Of a stretch of 64,000 bases of DNA, positions 53,926 to 62,059 are shown piece after piece. Origin of the DNA: Halobacteroides halobius DSM 5150 (GTDB lineage: Bacteria; Bacillota; Halanaerobiia; Halobacteroidales; Halobacteroidaceae); contig NC_019978.1 in the NCBI RefSeq assembly GCF_000328625.1, positions 2,294,001 to 2,358,000 on the forward strand. The letters run 5' to 3'. The translations under genes were made by a program, and so were the position numbers. The notes under the pieces are model-generated. The model had not been told where the DNA came from and made no database searches. It saw only the letters and a list, made by a program, of their open reading frames with translations. Within the stretch, counting starts at the first letter, position 1. Each line of letters begins with the position of its first letter.

Positions 53926-55587
53926 TTATTCAGCTGGAGCATACATTAATTCATAATAATGTTCTAACATTCTCTTAGCAGAGAATTTTTCATAAGTATC
54001 ATCATGACTTTCTGTCATCATCTTAACCCACTTATCCTGTTGTTCATAATAAGTCGGAAGCACTTCATCTAATAATACATCGTATAGATTCTTAAGGTCA
54101 TACTCATCTAACTTCTCAACTCTTTCGTCATAAGTACCTGTAAAATCTTGAGCAGTTTTAGGCTCAGTACCAATTGCCCAACCGTTTTCACCATGACGAC
54201 ATGCCTCAGGCCACCAACCATCAAGAATACTTACATTTAGTACCCCATTCATAGCTGCCTTCATACCTGAAGTTCCACTTGCTTCTTTAGGTCGACGTGG
54301 GTTATTTAGCCATACATCGCAACCTCTCGTTAACATTTTACCTGTTGTCATATCATAATCTTCAATAAATACCACACTTTCTGGGTATTCTTCTGTCATT
54401 TCTACTAAACGCTCTACTATTTCTTTTCCTGTATCATCTAAAGGATGTGCCTTTCCAGAGAAGATAATTTGAATCTTACCATCTTCTAAATACTTATCAA
54501 TTACTTCTGGTTTAGTAAAGATTAAATTACTTCTCTTATAAGGTGCAGCACGACGAGCAAATCCAATTAATAATTTATCTTCATCTAGTGTAACTCCATT
54601 CTGTTCCTCGACATAATCGATTAAATCCCTTTTAACATCTTGGTGACTATTCCACACTTTCTCAGTTGAACCATCTTTAAAGGCATTAACCATTCTTTCA
54701 TCTACCCAAGTAGGTCGGTGAACACCATTGGTAATACCTTCAATTTGAGGGGCAGCTTTATCTACATGCTTCCACATTTCACGAGCTGTTTCTTTATGTA
54801 GCTGAGCTACACCATTGGCATTACGGGCCAACTTTAAAGCAGCTACAGTCATGTTAAATGGAGCTCCACCTAAAGCAACCATTTGTTCAGTTGTCAAATT
54901 CTGATTAGCACCCATGTATCTTAATCTATGATGGGGATGTTCTTCATTTCCTTGCTTAATTGGAGTATGAGTAGTAAAGACAATCTCTTCTTGAGTAGCT
55001 TCTACAGCTTCCTCATAACTCATACCTTCCTCTTCCATTTTCTCTCTAATCAATTCAATTCCAGCAAACACAGCATGACCTTCATTAAAGTGATAGACAT
55101 CTGTTTCAATATCTAACTTCCTTAATGCCTTTACTCCACCAATACCTAAGACCATCTCTTGAGCAATTCTCTCTTCTCCAAACCAACCATATAACTGACC
55201 TGTAATCCAGCTATCTCCTCCACCATTCTCCGGAAGGTCAGTATCTAATAAATATAAATCAACATTATTAAAGCAGTCTACTTTCCAAACCTTACAGTAA
55301 ACATCTCGTTGTCTAATCTTAACTTTAACCTTAATTCCAGTCTCCTTTAAGAAATCATACTCATAAATTGGATATGCATTACGTGGTCTACCATCTTTAC
55401 CAATCTCTTGTTTGTGATAGCCTTGCTTCCATAAAATACCCAATCCAATAATTGATTCACCTTGATCCTTAGCTGTCTTTAAATGATCACCAGCTAAAAT
55501 ACCTAAACCACCAGAATAAATATTAAAATCACTCTCTAGACCATACTCCATACAGAAATAACTTACTTTTGGTTTTTTAGTAGCCAT
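53926..55587 (-). CDS. Alpha-glucan (glycogen/maltodextrin) phosphorylase, short form
   Basis: Releases glucose-1-phosphate from alpha-glucans. The 553-residue protein belongs to the compact bacterial/archaeal group, much shorter than the 800-residue GlgP/MalP. It starts VSYFCMEYGLESDFNIYSGGLG. The PLP Lys is in GTSGMKAAMNG, and the glucose/phosphate region is RRPKEASG. The N-terminal regulatory extension of classical phosphorylases is absent. Good ribosome-binding site (AAGGAGG). A LacI-type operator lies in its leader. Confidence 0.92.
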   Translation of the reverse strand: MATKKPKVSYFCMEYGLESDFNIYSGGLGILAGDHLKTAKDQGESIIGLGILWKQGYHKQEIGKDGRPRNAYPIYEYDFLKETGIKVKVKIRQRDVYCKVWKVDCFNNVDLYLLDTDLPENGGGDSWITGQLYGWFGEERIAQEMVLGIGGVKALRKLDIETDVYHFNEGHAVFAGIELIREKMEEEGMSYEEAVEATQEEIVFTTHTPIKQGNEEHPHHRLRYMGANQNLTTEQMVALGGAPFNMTVAALKLARNANGVAQLHKETAREMWKHVDKAAPQIEGITNGVHRPTWVDERMVNAFKDGSTEKVWNSHQDVKRDLIDYVEEQNGVTLDEDKLLIGFARRAAPYKRSNLIFTKPEVIDKYLEDGKIQIIFSGKAHPLDDTGKEIVERLVEMTEEYPESVVFIEDYDMTTGKMLTRGCDVWLNNPRRPKEASGTSGMKAAMNGVLNVSILDGWWPEACRHGENGWAIGTEPKTAQDFTGTYDERVEKLDEYDLKNLYDVLLDEVLPTYYEQQDKWVKMMTESHDDTYEKFSAKRMLEHYYELMYAPAE

Positions 55588-55605
55588 TATAAGCCTCCTT
55601 AAATT

Positions 55606-55623
55606 TGTTCAAACGATTGCACA
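55606..55623 (-). promoter_or_regulatory. LacI-family-type operator before the glucan phosphorylase gene
   Basis: TGTTCAAACGATTGCACA has 14 of 18 bases in symmetric register (TGTnCAAnCGnTTGnACA) with a central CG, the form of LacI/MalR/CcpA sites. It lies about 20 bases before the start codon, after a TATAAT-like region, so it would act as a roadblock repressor site. Confidence 0.5.
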
Positions 55624-55699
55624 GTATCAAATATACCATAGTAACTATTCATTATATATATTAGCATATTTTTCATATAATTTAAAGTCTAAATTTAAA

Positions 55700-55933
55700 C
55701 TATCCGTAGTGTTTTTCTAAATAAGTAATAATTTCACTTGAATCATTAACTACTGTCCCATCACTATCTTGAATAACTGGCACTTTAATCTGTCCTGATA
55801 ACTCTTTAATAGTTGTTCGTTTAGATTTATCTTTAGAGACTTCTATCTTTTCATACTCTAATCCTAACTGGTCTAACTTTCTTCTTACCTTAGCACAGTA
55901 GGGACATGCTTGAAATTGATATAATTTAATCAT
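55700..55933 (-). CDS. Glutaredoxin-like protein
   Basis: A 77-residue thioredoxin-fold domain with the dithiol site ACPYCAKVR, cis-Pro in KVPVIQD and the GSH-type loop NDSSEIITYL. It is similar to glutaredoxin and to N-terminal GST domains. Starts at the ATG at 55933 behind GGAGGGG; the upstream ATG at 55948 lies within the ribosome-binding site. In an anaerobe lacking glutathione its reductant may be another thiol. Confidence 0.88.
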   Translation of the reverse strand: MIKLYQFQACPYCAKVRRKLDQLGLEYEKIEVSKDKSKRTTIKELSGQIKVPVIQDSDGTVVNDSSEIITYLEKHYG

Positions 55934-56065
55934 AATATACCCCTCCATTCATAACTATCTATTTCTTACTTACTTCTATTATTCCTGGTTTTTATTTATA
56001 ATATTAATTTTTTTAGTGATAAAGATTAACTAGCACGGTTTGATATGATAAAGAAAAATTTATCT

Positions 56066-58012
56066 TTATACTTCGAATTCATCAAGCAGAGATTGTAATT
56101 CTTGTGCCATATTAGCTAATTCTTGTGAAGAATTAGTGATTTCATTAGACATATTTTCTATATTATTTGAACTTGATCTTACCTGTTCACTTTTTTCTGC
56201 TACATCTTGAGTAGCATTAGCAGTTTGTTCAATTTGAGTTGCTGTTTCATTACTCGCTTCTTTAATTCCTATAAGTACTTTTTTAGTTTCTTTTGCTACC
56301 TTCTCTCCTTTTAATGCTTTATCTTTTACTTCTTTAACAGCTTCAAGGCCATTATTAGCTTTATCTTGAGTTTCAGTAATCAAATTTGCAATTTCTTGAG
56401 TAGCTTTATTAGTTTCTTCAGCTAATTCTCTTATTTCTTCAGCAACTACTGCAAAACCTGCTCCCGCTTCATTTTTATGATCTCTATTAAAATTCTCTAT
56501 AGAACTTGCTCTAGCCGCCTCAATCGATGCATTTAAAGCTAGCAAATTAGTTTGTTCAGCTATATTATTAATCATTTCGACTATTTTTCCAATTTCATTA
56601 GAGGTATTATCTAGTTCATTAATAATATTCACTGCCTGATTAGTTGATTGTTTAATTTCTCTTATACTAGTTAAAGTTTCATCTATATTTTCACTACCTA
56701 TTTTAGTTTTTGAACTGGATTGTTGAGCAAAACTAGTTACTTCTTGAGTACTAGCTGATATTTCTTCTATATTAGCAGATATATCCTCTACTAATTCATT
56801 AGAGGTTTCAATTGTAGCATTTCCTTCTTCAGCAGAAGCTGATAATTCCTCACTATAAGCTGATAAATCTTCTGTTTTGTCAAAAATATCTTCAATTATC
56901 TCTTTCAATGTGCCCCTCATTTCTTCTAATTTAATTCCTAATATTCCAATTTCATCTTTTCGCTCAATATTAATTTTTTCTTTTAAATTACCATCAGTAA
57001 ATTCATTAATATTATCAATCAAATTATCCAAAGGTTGATTTATATTCTTACTTATAAATAAAAATATAGCGCCTAATTGTAAAATAAAAATAATTAAGAA
57101 GAAAAAATAAGTCCAATAGACAACCCCTTTACTCTTATTTACAGTTTTCATAACCACTTCTTTCGGTTGTCCTAAAAGATAAATACCAACCTCTTCTCCA
57201 TTCACACTTTTAATTTTTTGAGCAGTTATTAAATAGTCATCAGTAAGATGATAACTTTGTATTGCTTTTCTCAAATCTAGATTACTAGTTACTGCAGATA
57301 AAAATTCTTGATTGACATCTTTTTGACTCAGTGTATATCCTTTAATTTTAGCTTTATCACTTATACCCTTAGCCATATTCAAATAATCATTTTTTAAAAA
57401 ATACAAGAAATCAATTTTATTAGATTTTAAAGTTCTCTTTATTGAATTAAGCCCACCTTCAAAATTAACCATTCCTACAAATTTTTCCTGATAATGTACA
57501 GGATATAATGCTTTTAACCTTAATCCCTTAGGTGATTCTTCCTTTGTAACTAGAGGCTCTTTAGAATCTTTTACCTTTTGATAAGCATCAGAATACTTTA
57601 GACTTTCACCAAAACTTTCGCTATTCCATGATTTAACAAAAGAGTTCAATTGCTTATCAATTAAATGTACTTTGATATTATTAAAACCAGTATTCTTTTT
57701 AAAAATTTGGCTATATTTCTCTAATATCTTTAGAGAATTTTTCCTATCTTTTTTAGCCATTGCTTCTTCAATAATTGGATTATTTGCTATTTGTAAAGAA
57801 TTTGTCAACCACACTTTTTTCTTAGCATTAATAGAATCCTTTAATTCAGTCTTTAATTTTTTACTAGTTGTTTTTAAATTTTCTTCTTCTAAATTATTAA
57901 GTTGAAATCTTCCTACCAAGCTAGATAAACCAATGAGTATCCCACCAATTATTAATAATAACAAAAGTATTTTCTTCTTAATATTCATATCTCTAAGTTT
58001 ACTTAAATTCAT
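56066..58012 (-). CDS. Methyl-accepting chemotaxis protein with an insertion at the signalling tip
   Basis: Transmembrane chemoreceptor, 648 residues from the ATG at 58012 (AGGAGGAG upstream). First membrane helix about 16-36, an extracellular ligand domain of about 250 residues (Cache-like), second helix about 310-330, HAMP (NQPLDNLIDNINEFTDG), and the methyl-accepting coiled coil. The highly conserved tip NLLALNASIEAARA ... GFAVVAEEIRELAEET is interrupted: SSIENFNRDHKNEAGA replaces the usual short GExGR, about 11 residues longer. The ligand is unknown. It is not near other che genes. Confidence 0.92.
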   Translation of the reverse strand: MNLSKLRDMNIKKKILLLLLIIGGILIGLSSLVGRFQLNNLEEENLKTTSKKLKTELKDSINAKKKVWLTNSLQIANNPIIEEAMAKKDRKNSLKILEKYSQIFKKNTGFNNIKVHLIDKQLNSFVKSWNSESFGESLKYSDAYQKVKDSKEPLVTKEESPKGLRLKALYPVHYQEKFVGMVNFEGGLNSIKRTLKSNKIDFLYFLKNDYLNMAKGISDKAKIKGYTLSQKDVNQEFLSAVTSNLDLRKAIQSYHLTDDYLITAQKIKSVNGEEVGIYLLGQPKEVVMKTVNKSKGVVYWTYFFFLIIFILQLGAIFLFISKNINQPLDNLIDNINEFTDGNLKEKINIERKDEIGILGIKLEEMRGTLKEIIEDIFDKTEDLSAYSEELSASAEEGNATIETSNELVEDISANIEEISASTQEVTSFAQQSSSKTKIGSENIDETLTSIREIKQSTNQAVNIINELDNTSNEIGKIVEMINNIAEQTNLLALNASIEAARASSIENFNRDHKNEAGAGFAVVAEEIRELAEETNKATQEIANLITETQDKANNGLEAVKEVKDKALKGEKVAKETKKVLIGIKEASNETATQIEQTANATQDVAEKSEQVRSSSNNIENMSNEITNSSQELANMAQELQSLLDEFEV

Positions 58013-58340
58013 TAGTTCTCCTCCTAATATATTAAAATTTATTATCATTACTAATAACTACTATTTTAATGCAAACATAATAGTTTATTACTACCTTTCC
58101 AATTTAAAAATTATATTTCATCATTTTTAAATAAAATAATATAATACCATTTTATGATATTGTATGTTATTTTTCAAACTTATTAAATATATATATAGGA
58201 GAATAGTAAATTTTACAAAGTAATAATTTTATTTTAATCATTAACACAACATAACTTTTTCGGGTAAAAGAGTTAGAGTTAAATCATTATAGGCAGAGGA
58301 GACAATATTGCCTCCTCTTTTAAAAATTACCAATTAGTCT
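58013..58340. other. AT-rich intergenic region with one hairpin
   Basis: Non-coding in all frames as far as I can see. It contains the leader of the chemoreceptor gene and, at 58295-58318, the hairpin AGAGGAG-ACAATATTGC-CTCCTCT. That hairpin ends in TTTT on the plus strand, but lies after the hemerythrin stop on the minus strand, so it may terminate hemerythrin transcription weakly. Confidence 0.5.
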
Positions 58341-58760
58341 CTATAAATGATTTGCAATTTTTTTATCTTCTTTAGCTATGTGATTAACAAACCAGTTCGT
58401 GATTTTATCTTTTAACTGATGCACTAATTCGATATTAATTTCATCAGTTTGCAAAAACTCATATTTAATCTGCTGCACTTCCTTAATAAACTTTTGATGT
58501 CTCTGTTTATGCTCTTCATAATAAGAATATTCCTTCTCCTGCAGCAATTGCTCTTCATCACTAAAATGAGTTTTAAAATAATCGGTTAAAAAATAAAATA
58601 CTTCAGCAATCTTCTCTCTATTAATTTCAGAATCTCTCTCTTTTTTTAATAATTGAGTACAAGCTGTAACAAACTTATCTCTTTCTTCAAAAAAAGCTCG
58701 ATGCTGTTGGTCAATTTTTTTAATTCCTAGTTCTAAACCTTGATTCCAATTTACTGTCAT
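58341..58760 (-). CDS. Bacteriohemerythrin
   Basis: A 139-residue single-domain hemerythrin that binds oxygen at a diiron site. Ligands in order: His in KKIDQQHRAFF, His and Glu in THFSDEEQLL, the HKQRHQKF pair, and HIAKED near the C-terminus. Starts at ATG 58760 with GAGAGGTGA upstream. In anaerobes such proteins serve oxygen sensing, delivery or scavenging. It lies next to a chemoreceptor gene, possibly an aerotaxis link. Confidence 0.93.
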   Translation of the reverse strand: MTVNWNQGLELGIKKIDQQHRAFFEERDKFVTACTQLLKKERDSEINREKIAEVFYFLTDYFKTHFSDEEQLLQEKEYSYYEEHKQRHQKFIKEVQQIKYEFLQTDEINIELVHQLKDKITNWFVNHIAKEDKKIANHL

Positions 58761-58774
58761 TATGATCACCTCTC

Positions 58775-58918
58775 TTATTTATTCATGATAGTTAAGTGAT
58801 TATAAGGAATCCCCATATTTTCTTGGTCAAATTCTTCTAAGTCATTAAAATCAGACTGCTGAGTACCTGGTTTTAGATTATCTAACTTTTGTTCTAAATT
58901 TTCCTTAAAACCCCGATG
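58775..58918 (-). pseudogene. Possible 3' remnant of a lost coding sequence
   Basis: A 47-codon open stretch with no usable start codon. It reads like protein (KENLEQKLDNLKPG, then DLEEFDQENMGIPYNH) with a stop at 58775, 14 bases before the hemerythrin gene. It is bounded on the other side by a terminator hairpin. I do not recognise the family. It may be the tail of a deleted gene, or chance. Confidence 0.3.
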
Positions 58919-58939
58919 CTAATATTAGCATCGGGGTTT
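58908..58939. terminator. Perfect palindromic terminator after the DICT gene
   Basis: AAACCCCGATGCTAAT and ATTAGCATCGGGGTTT form a perfect 32-base palindrome followed by TT on the minus strand. Confidence 0.8.
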
Positions 58940-59013
58940 CTATAAATTCTTTCCTAAAAAAGATCTAACTTCTGGATAGATTATATTCTATCTACCATAC
59001 TCCTTATATTTTT

Positions 59014-59559
59014 TTAATAAGAATCAATCACATCTTCTAATAAATCAATAGCCTTTTTAATTACACGCGGATTATTACTCTTAGCACCCTTAAAGTTCCT
59101 CAATTTTTCATCTTCATAAACCCCAAAACCATCTAAATCATAAGCTACCATCATTGACTTAGCTAAGGGCTGGTCAATAACTAAAAACCATTCTCTTGTC
59201 AACTCATGTCCTTCTGGCAAGTAGATAAAATCAATATTTGGATGCGCCTTCAAAGTAGCATCATCTTCACCAAATAAATAAATTTGATCTACTGTATCAG
59301 CTAAATCAAAATAACGATCCCAGATATCTTCTGCTCGAGAAACCTTTTGAAAACCAGCATAAACAGTCGTGCCTTCAGCTTCATCCTTTGTCAATAACAC
59401 ACTCTCCATAATATAGCACATCTGCTCTAGTTTGGGAATTTCAGTCTCATACTTTAAAGAACGGGATTTTAATTTGCTATTACTAACCTCACCAGTTAAA
59501 TCTTCTACTGGACCTTCCAACTCATCAAAAATTTCTTGATACAGAGAAACTTCCTTCAT
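59014..59559 (-). CDS. Stand-alone DICT sensory-domain protein
   Basis: A 181-residue protein made of a single DICT domain, a sensor module usually attached to diguanylate cyclases or histidine kinases. Conserved features: the early Ser/Arg-rich strand, CYIMESVLL, VYAGFQKVSRAEDIW, the Asp-rich YLFGEDD, and EWFLVIDQPLAKSMMVAYD. There is no output domain, membrane segment or DNA-binding motif. It starts at ATG 59559 (GGAGGTG 7 bases upstream), 53 bases after cofH on the same strand, so it is probably in the cofG-cofH operon. Confidence 0.75.
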   Translation of the reverse strand: MKEVSLYQEIFDELEGPVEDLTGEVSNSKLKSRSLKYETEIPKLEQMCYIMESVLLTKDEAEGTTVYAGFQKVSRAEDIWDRYFDLADTVDQIYLFGEDDATLKAHPNIDFIYLPEGHELTREWFLVIDQPLAKSMMVAYDLDGFGVYEDEKLRNFKGAKSNNPRVIKKAIDLLEDVIDSY

Positions 59560-59611
59560 TAACAAGCACCTCCATTTAAAATATTAATCTATTTTAATTG
59601 TAATAATTAAC

Positions 59612-60700
59612 TTATACTAACTCATACAACGTTGTTCGCTGTTGAGGAATATAGCCCATGTCAGAAATCAAATTAACTATTCTCTTGGGAGGTAAATAGC
59701 CTCTAGTTTCTTTTCCAGCTGCCTTAGAAATATTTTCATTAAATAGAGTACCTCCTAAATCATTAGCTCCAGCAGTCAGCATAAGTTGGGCCAACTTTGT
59801 TCCATACTTAACCCAAGAAGCCTGCAAGTTAGGAATATTATCTAAAAATAACCGAGAGACAGCTATCATTAACAGATCTTCTCGACCAGTAGCAGCTTGG
59901 GTAACTTTTTCTGTTTGCCCTAAGGGAGTCTTTTGATAAACAAAAGATAGAGGTATAAACTCAGTAAAACCACCAGTTTGATCTTGAATATCTCGAATAA
60001 TTTTTAAATGTTTAACTCGTTGTTCCATTGTTTCTAGGTGACCGTATAAAATAGTGGCGGTTGATTTCAACCCTACTTTATGAGCTGCTTTAATAGCTTC
60101 AGTCCACTTAGAAGCAGAAATTTTATCTGGACAAATTTTATTTCTTACCTCAGGAACTAAAATTTCAGCTGCTGTTCCAGGAATAGAATCAAGCCCTGCT
60201 TCCTTTAAACACTGATACCCTTCCTTAAAATTCAATTCACTATTTCGCAACCCATGATTTAATTCAGCTGGAGTAATACCATGCAGATGAATTTCTGGTA
60301 ATCGCCTTTTAATTTTTTCTATAATTTCTAAATAAGTAGTTATGTTAAAATCAGGATGTAAACCACTAACTAAACAGATTTCAGTAATATCATGTTCTGC
60401 TACTTTGGCTAAGTGCTGGTCTAATTCTTGCTCACTAAGCTGATAACTAGATTGATGATCAATCTTTCGACTAAAACCACAAAATTTACAATCATTAACA
60501 CATACATTGGTCAAATTCAAATTATAATTAATTACATAAGTTATTTTATCATTAACTACTTGTTGCTTATGTTTCTCAGCTGCTTTGAGTACTGGATAAA
60601 TATCAACACCTTGGACAGTTAATAACTCTGTTGCTTCCTTAACTGTCAGTCTTGAACCTTCCCTAGCTTTAGTTAAAATTCTTTTCTGTTCTGTATTCAT
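59612..60700 (-). CDS. cofH: FO synthase subunit 2 (5-amino-6-(D-ribitylamino)uracil-tyrosine 4-hydroxyphenyl transferase)
   Basis: Radical-SAM enzyme of 362 residues that couples the flavin precursor with tyrosine-derived 4-hydroxybenzyl. [4Fe-4S] motif CVNDCKFC in NLTNVCVNDCKFCGFSRK, C-terminal NLQASWVKYG and the end PQQRTTLYE as in CofH. The menaquinone enzymes MqnC and MqnE are related, but the adjacent cofG and this C-terminus argue for CofH. Starts at ATG 60700, overlapping cofG by 32 bases. Product with CofG is FO, the chromophore of coenzyme F420. Confidence 0.9.
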   Translation of the reverse strand: MNTEQKRILTKAREGSRLTVKEATELLTVQGVDIYPVLKAAEKHKQQVVNDKITYVINYNLNLTNVCVNDCKFCGFSRKIDHQSSYQLSEQELDQHLAKVAEHDITEICLVSGLHPDFNITTYLEIIEKIKRRLPEIHLHGITPAELNHGLRNSELNFKEGYQCLKEAGLDSIPGTAAEILVPEVRNKICPDKISASKWTEAIKAAHKVGLKSTATILYGHLETMEQRVKHLKIIRDIQDQTGGFTEFIPLSFVYQKTPLGQTEKVTQAATGREDLLMIAVSRLFLDNIPNLQASWVKYGTKLAQLMLTAGANDLGGTLFNENISKAAGKETRGYLPPKRIVNLISDMGYIPQQRTTLYELV

Positions 60701-61652
60701 CTAGCCATCCCTCACTTTGTAAACAATTCCAAACTGGTTCTTTTAGCCATTCAGTAGTTAAATACTGTGAATAAACTGGCAATCGCTCTTGAAATTTAAT
60801 TTCTGGAAATCTGGTTTGTAATCTTTCAATAGCTGGCCATTTATGTTCTGGATTAATATAATCAATAGTTAAAGGAGAAATCCCTCCAATATCATCTATA
60901 AAATAAGATATAACTTGATTTAGATCCACTAAATTAGGTGGTACTTGTAGAGCAACTTCTTCTGGCAAAATCTTTCGAGCCAACTCTAAAGTATCAATCA
61001 AAACTCTTATTGATGGAGTAGTAATTTCAGTATCTATTGGTGGGTCAACTGGCTGAAGAATTATTTCCTGTAGGTGGCCATAAGTTGTCTGTAACTTTTT
61101 TAACTCAATTAAACTATCAATTCTATCCTGCCTACTTTCACCAATACCCAATAATAATCCAGAAGTAAATGGAATTTTAAGTTGACCAGCTGTAGATATT
61201 AATTTCTTCCTAAATACTGGTTTCTTAGTAGGAGATTGAGTATGGGCATTAACATCAGCAGTTGTTTCTAACATTAATCCCAAACTGGCATTATAGCGAG
61301 CTAACTTCTGCAATTTTTCTTTAGAGATTACTCCCAAATTAGAATGAGGTAATAAACCTATCTCTAAAGCTTGCTGACAAGCAGCCACTAACAAATCAAA
61401 TAAAGATTTAAATCCTGTTTCTAACTTTAATTTTTCCTTAAATCCAGCTACTTTTCTTGGTTTGCTTCCGCAAGTAAATAATACTTCTTTGCAACCAGCC
61501 TGTTTAGCTTGCTTTAAAGTAGCTTTTATCTGGGCCAAGGAAGTGATATTAGCTTTAGACAGAGGTTTCTTGAACTGACAGTAATTACAATTATTATAAC
61601 AAGCATTGGTTAGTGGAATAAATATATTTTTAGAATAAGTTACAGTTTTCAT
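60669..61652 (-). CDS. cofG: FO synthase subunit 1 (7,8-didemethyl-8-hydroxy-5-deazariboflavin synthase)
   Basis: Radical-SAM enzyme of 327 residues that closes the deazaflavin ring. FIPLTNACYNNCNYCQFKK carries the CxxxCxxC cluster motif. VLFTCGSKPRKV stands where most CofG have a GE(K/R)P sequence. LPHSNLGVIS, GLMLETTA and FTSGLLLGIGE are typical. GGGAGGCC precedes the ATG. First gene of cofG-cofH-DICT. No cofC, cofD or cofE is in the window, so F420 itself is unproven; FO alone can serve as a photolyase antenna. Confidence 0.9.
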   Translation of the reverse strand: MKTVTYSKNIFIPLTNACYNNCNYCQFKKPLSKANITSLAQIKATLKQAKQAGCKEVLFTCGSKPRKVAGFKEKLKLETGFKSLFDLLVAACQQALEIGLLPHSNLGVISKEKLQKLARYNASLGLMLETTADVNAHTQSPTKKPVFRKKLISTAGQLKIPFTSGLLLGIGESRQDRIDSLIELKKLQTTYGHLQEIILQPVDPPIDTEITTPSIRVLIDTLELARKILPEEVALQVPPNLVDLNQVISYFIDDIGGISPLTIDYINPEHKWPAIERLQTRFPEIKFQERLPVYSQYLTTEWLKEPVWNCLQSEGWLDEYRTEKNFN

Positions 61653-62021
61653 TTGGCCTCCCTAATCATTAATGATTACTAATATTATCAGATTTCTGTA
61701 CTATTTATTTTCTTAATTCTTTCATCCTACTAATCATATTATTAAAATCAATAACTATTATTAGTAATAATTATATCATGCAATTATTGCTAAGTAAACA
61801 CTTCTCTATACTTTGATAACGTCAATTTTTTATAGATTAATACTTAAAATTATTTTATCAATAATAATAACTACAATAATAACTACGATTAATAATCTTT
61901 TGACATAAACTATTTTTCTTTTTATATGTAACATAAGGACCAATAATTACCTCAAAAATTGATTGTAGCAAATTTTAATTATTAATTCAATAATTAACTT
62001 TATTTGCTATTTAGACAAAAT
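61653..62021. other. AT-rich intergenic region upstream of cofG
   Basis: About 370 bases without coding potential. It contains the cofG promoter (61770-61798). On the plus strand, TTGACA near 61900 with TATATG 17 bases on looks like a promoter but leads to no plus-strand gene. No riboswitch was recognised. Confidence 0.6.
61770..61798 (-). promoter_or_regulatory. Promoter of cofG-cofH-DICT
   Basis: TTTACT (61798-61793), 17 bases, TATAAT (61775-61770). The leader is about 110 bases long. Confidence 0.65.
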
Positions 62022-62056
62022 AATAAGCCCCTCAGCAAAATGCTAAGGGGCTTATT
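62022..62056 (-). terminator. Terminator of the CoA-disulfide-reductase-like gene
   Basis: AATAAGCCCCTTAGC pairs with GCTGAGGGGCTTATT (one wobble, loop of 5), followed by ATTTTGTC on the minus strand. Confidence 0.88.
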
Positions 62057-62059
62057 ATA

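Noticed and set aside
59612-61652. Futalosine-pathway enzymes MqnC/MqnE instead of CofH/CofG
   Set aside because: Two overlapping radical-SAM genes with CofG-type FIPLTNAC and CofH-type C-terminus PQQRTTLYE; no other menaquinone genes are present.
61898-61926. Plus-strand promoter (TTGACA with TATATG)
   Set aside because: No plus-strand gene follows, and transcription would run into the terminator at 62022; probably chance in AT-rich DNA.
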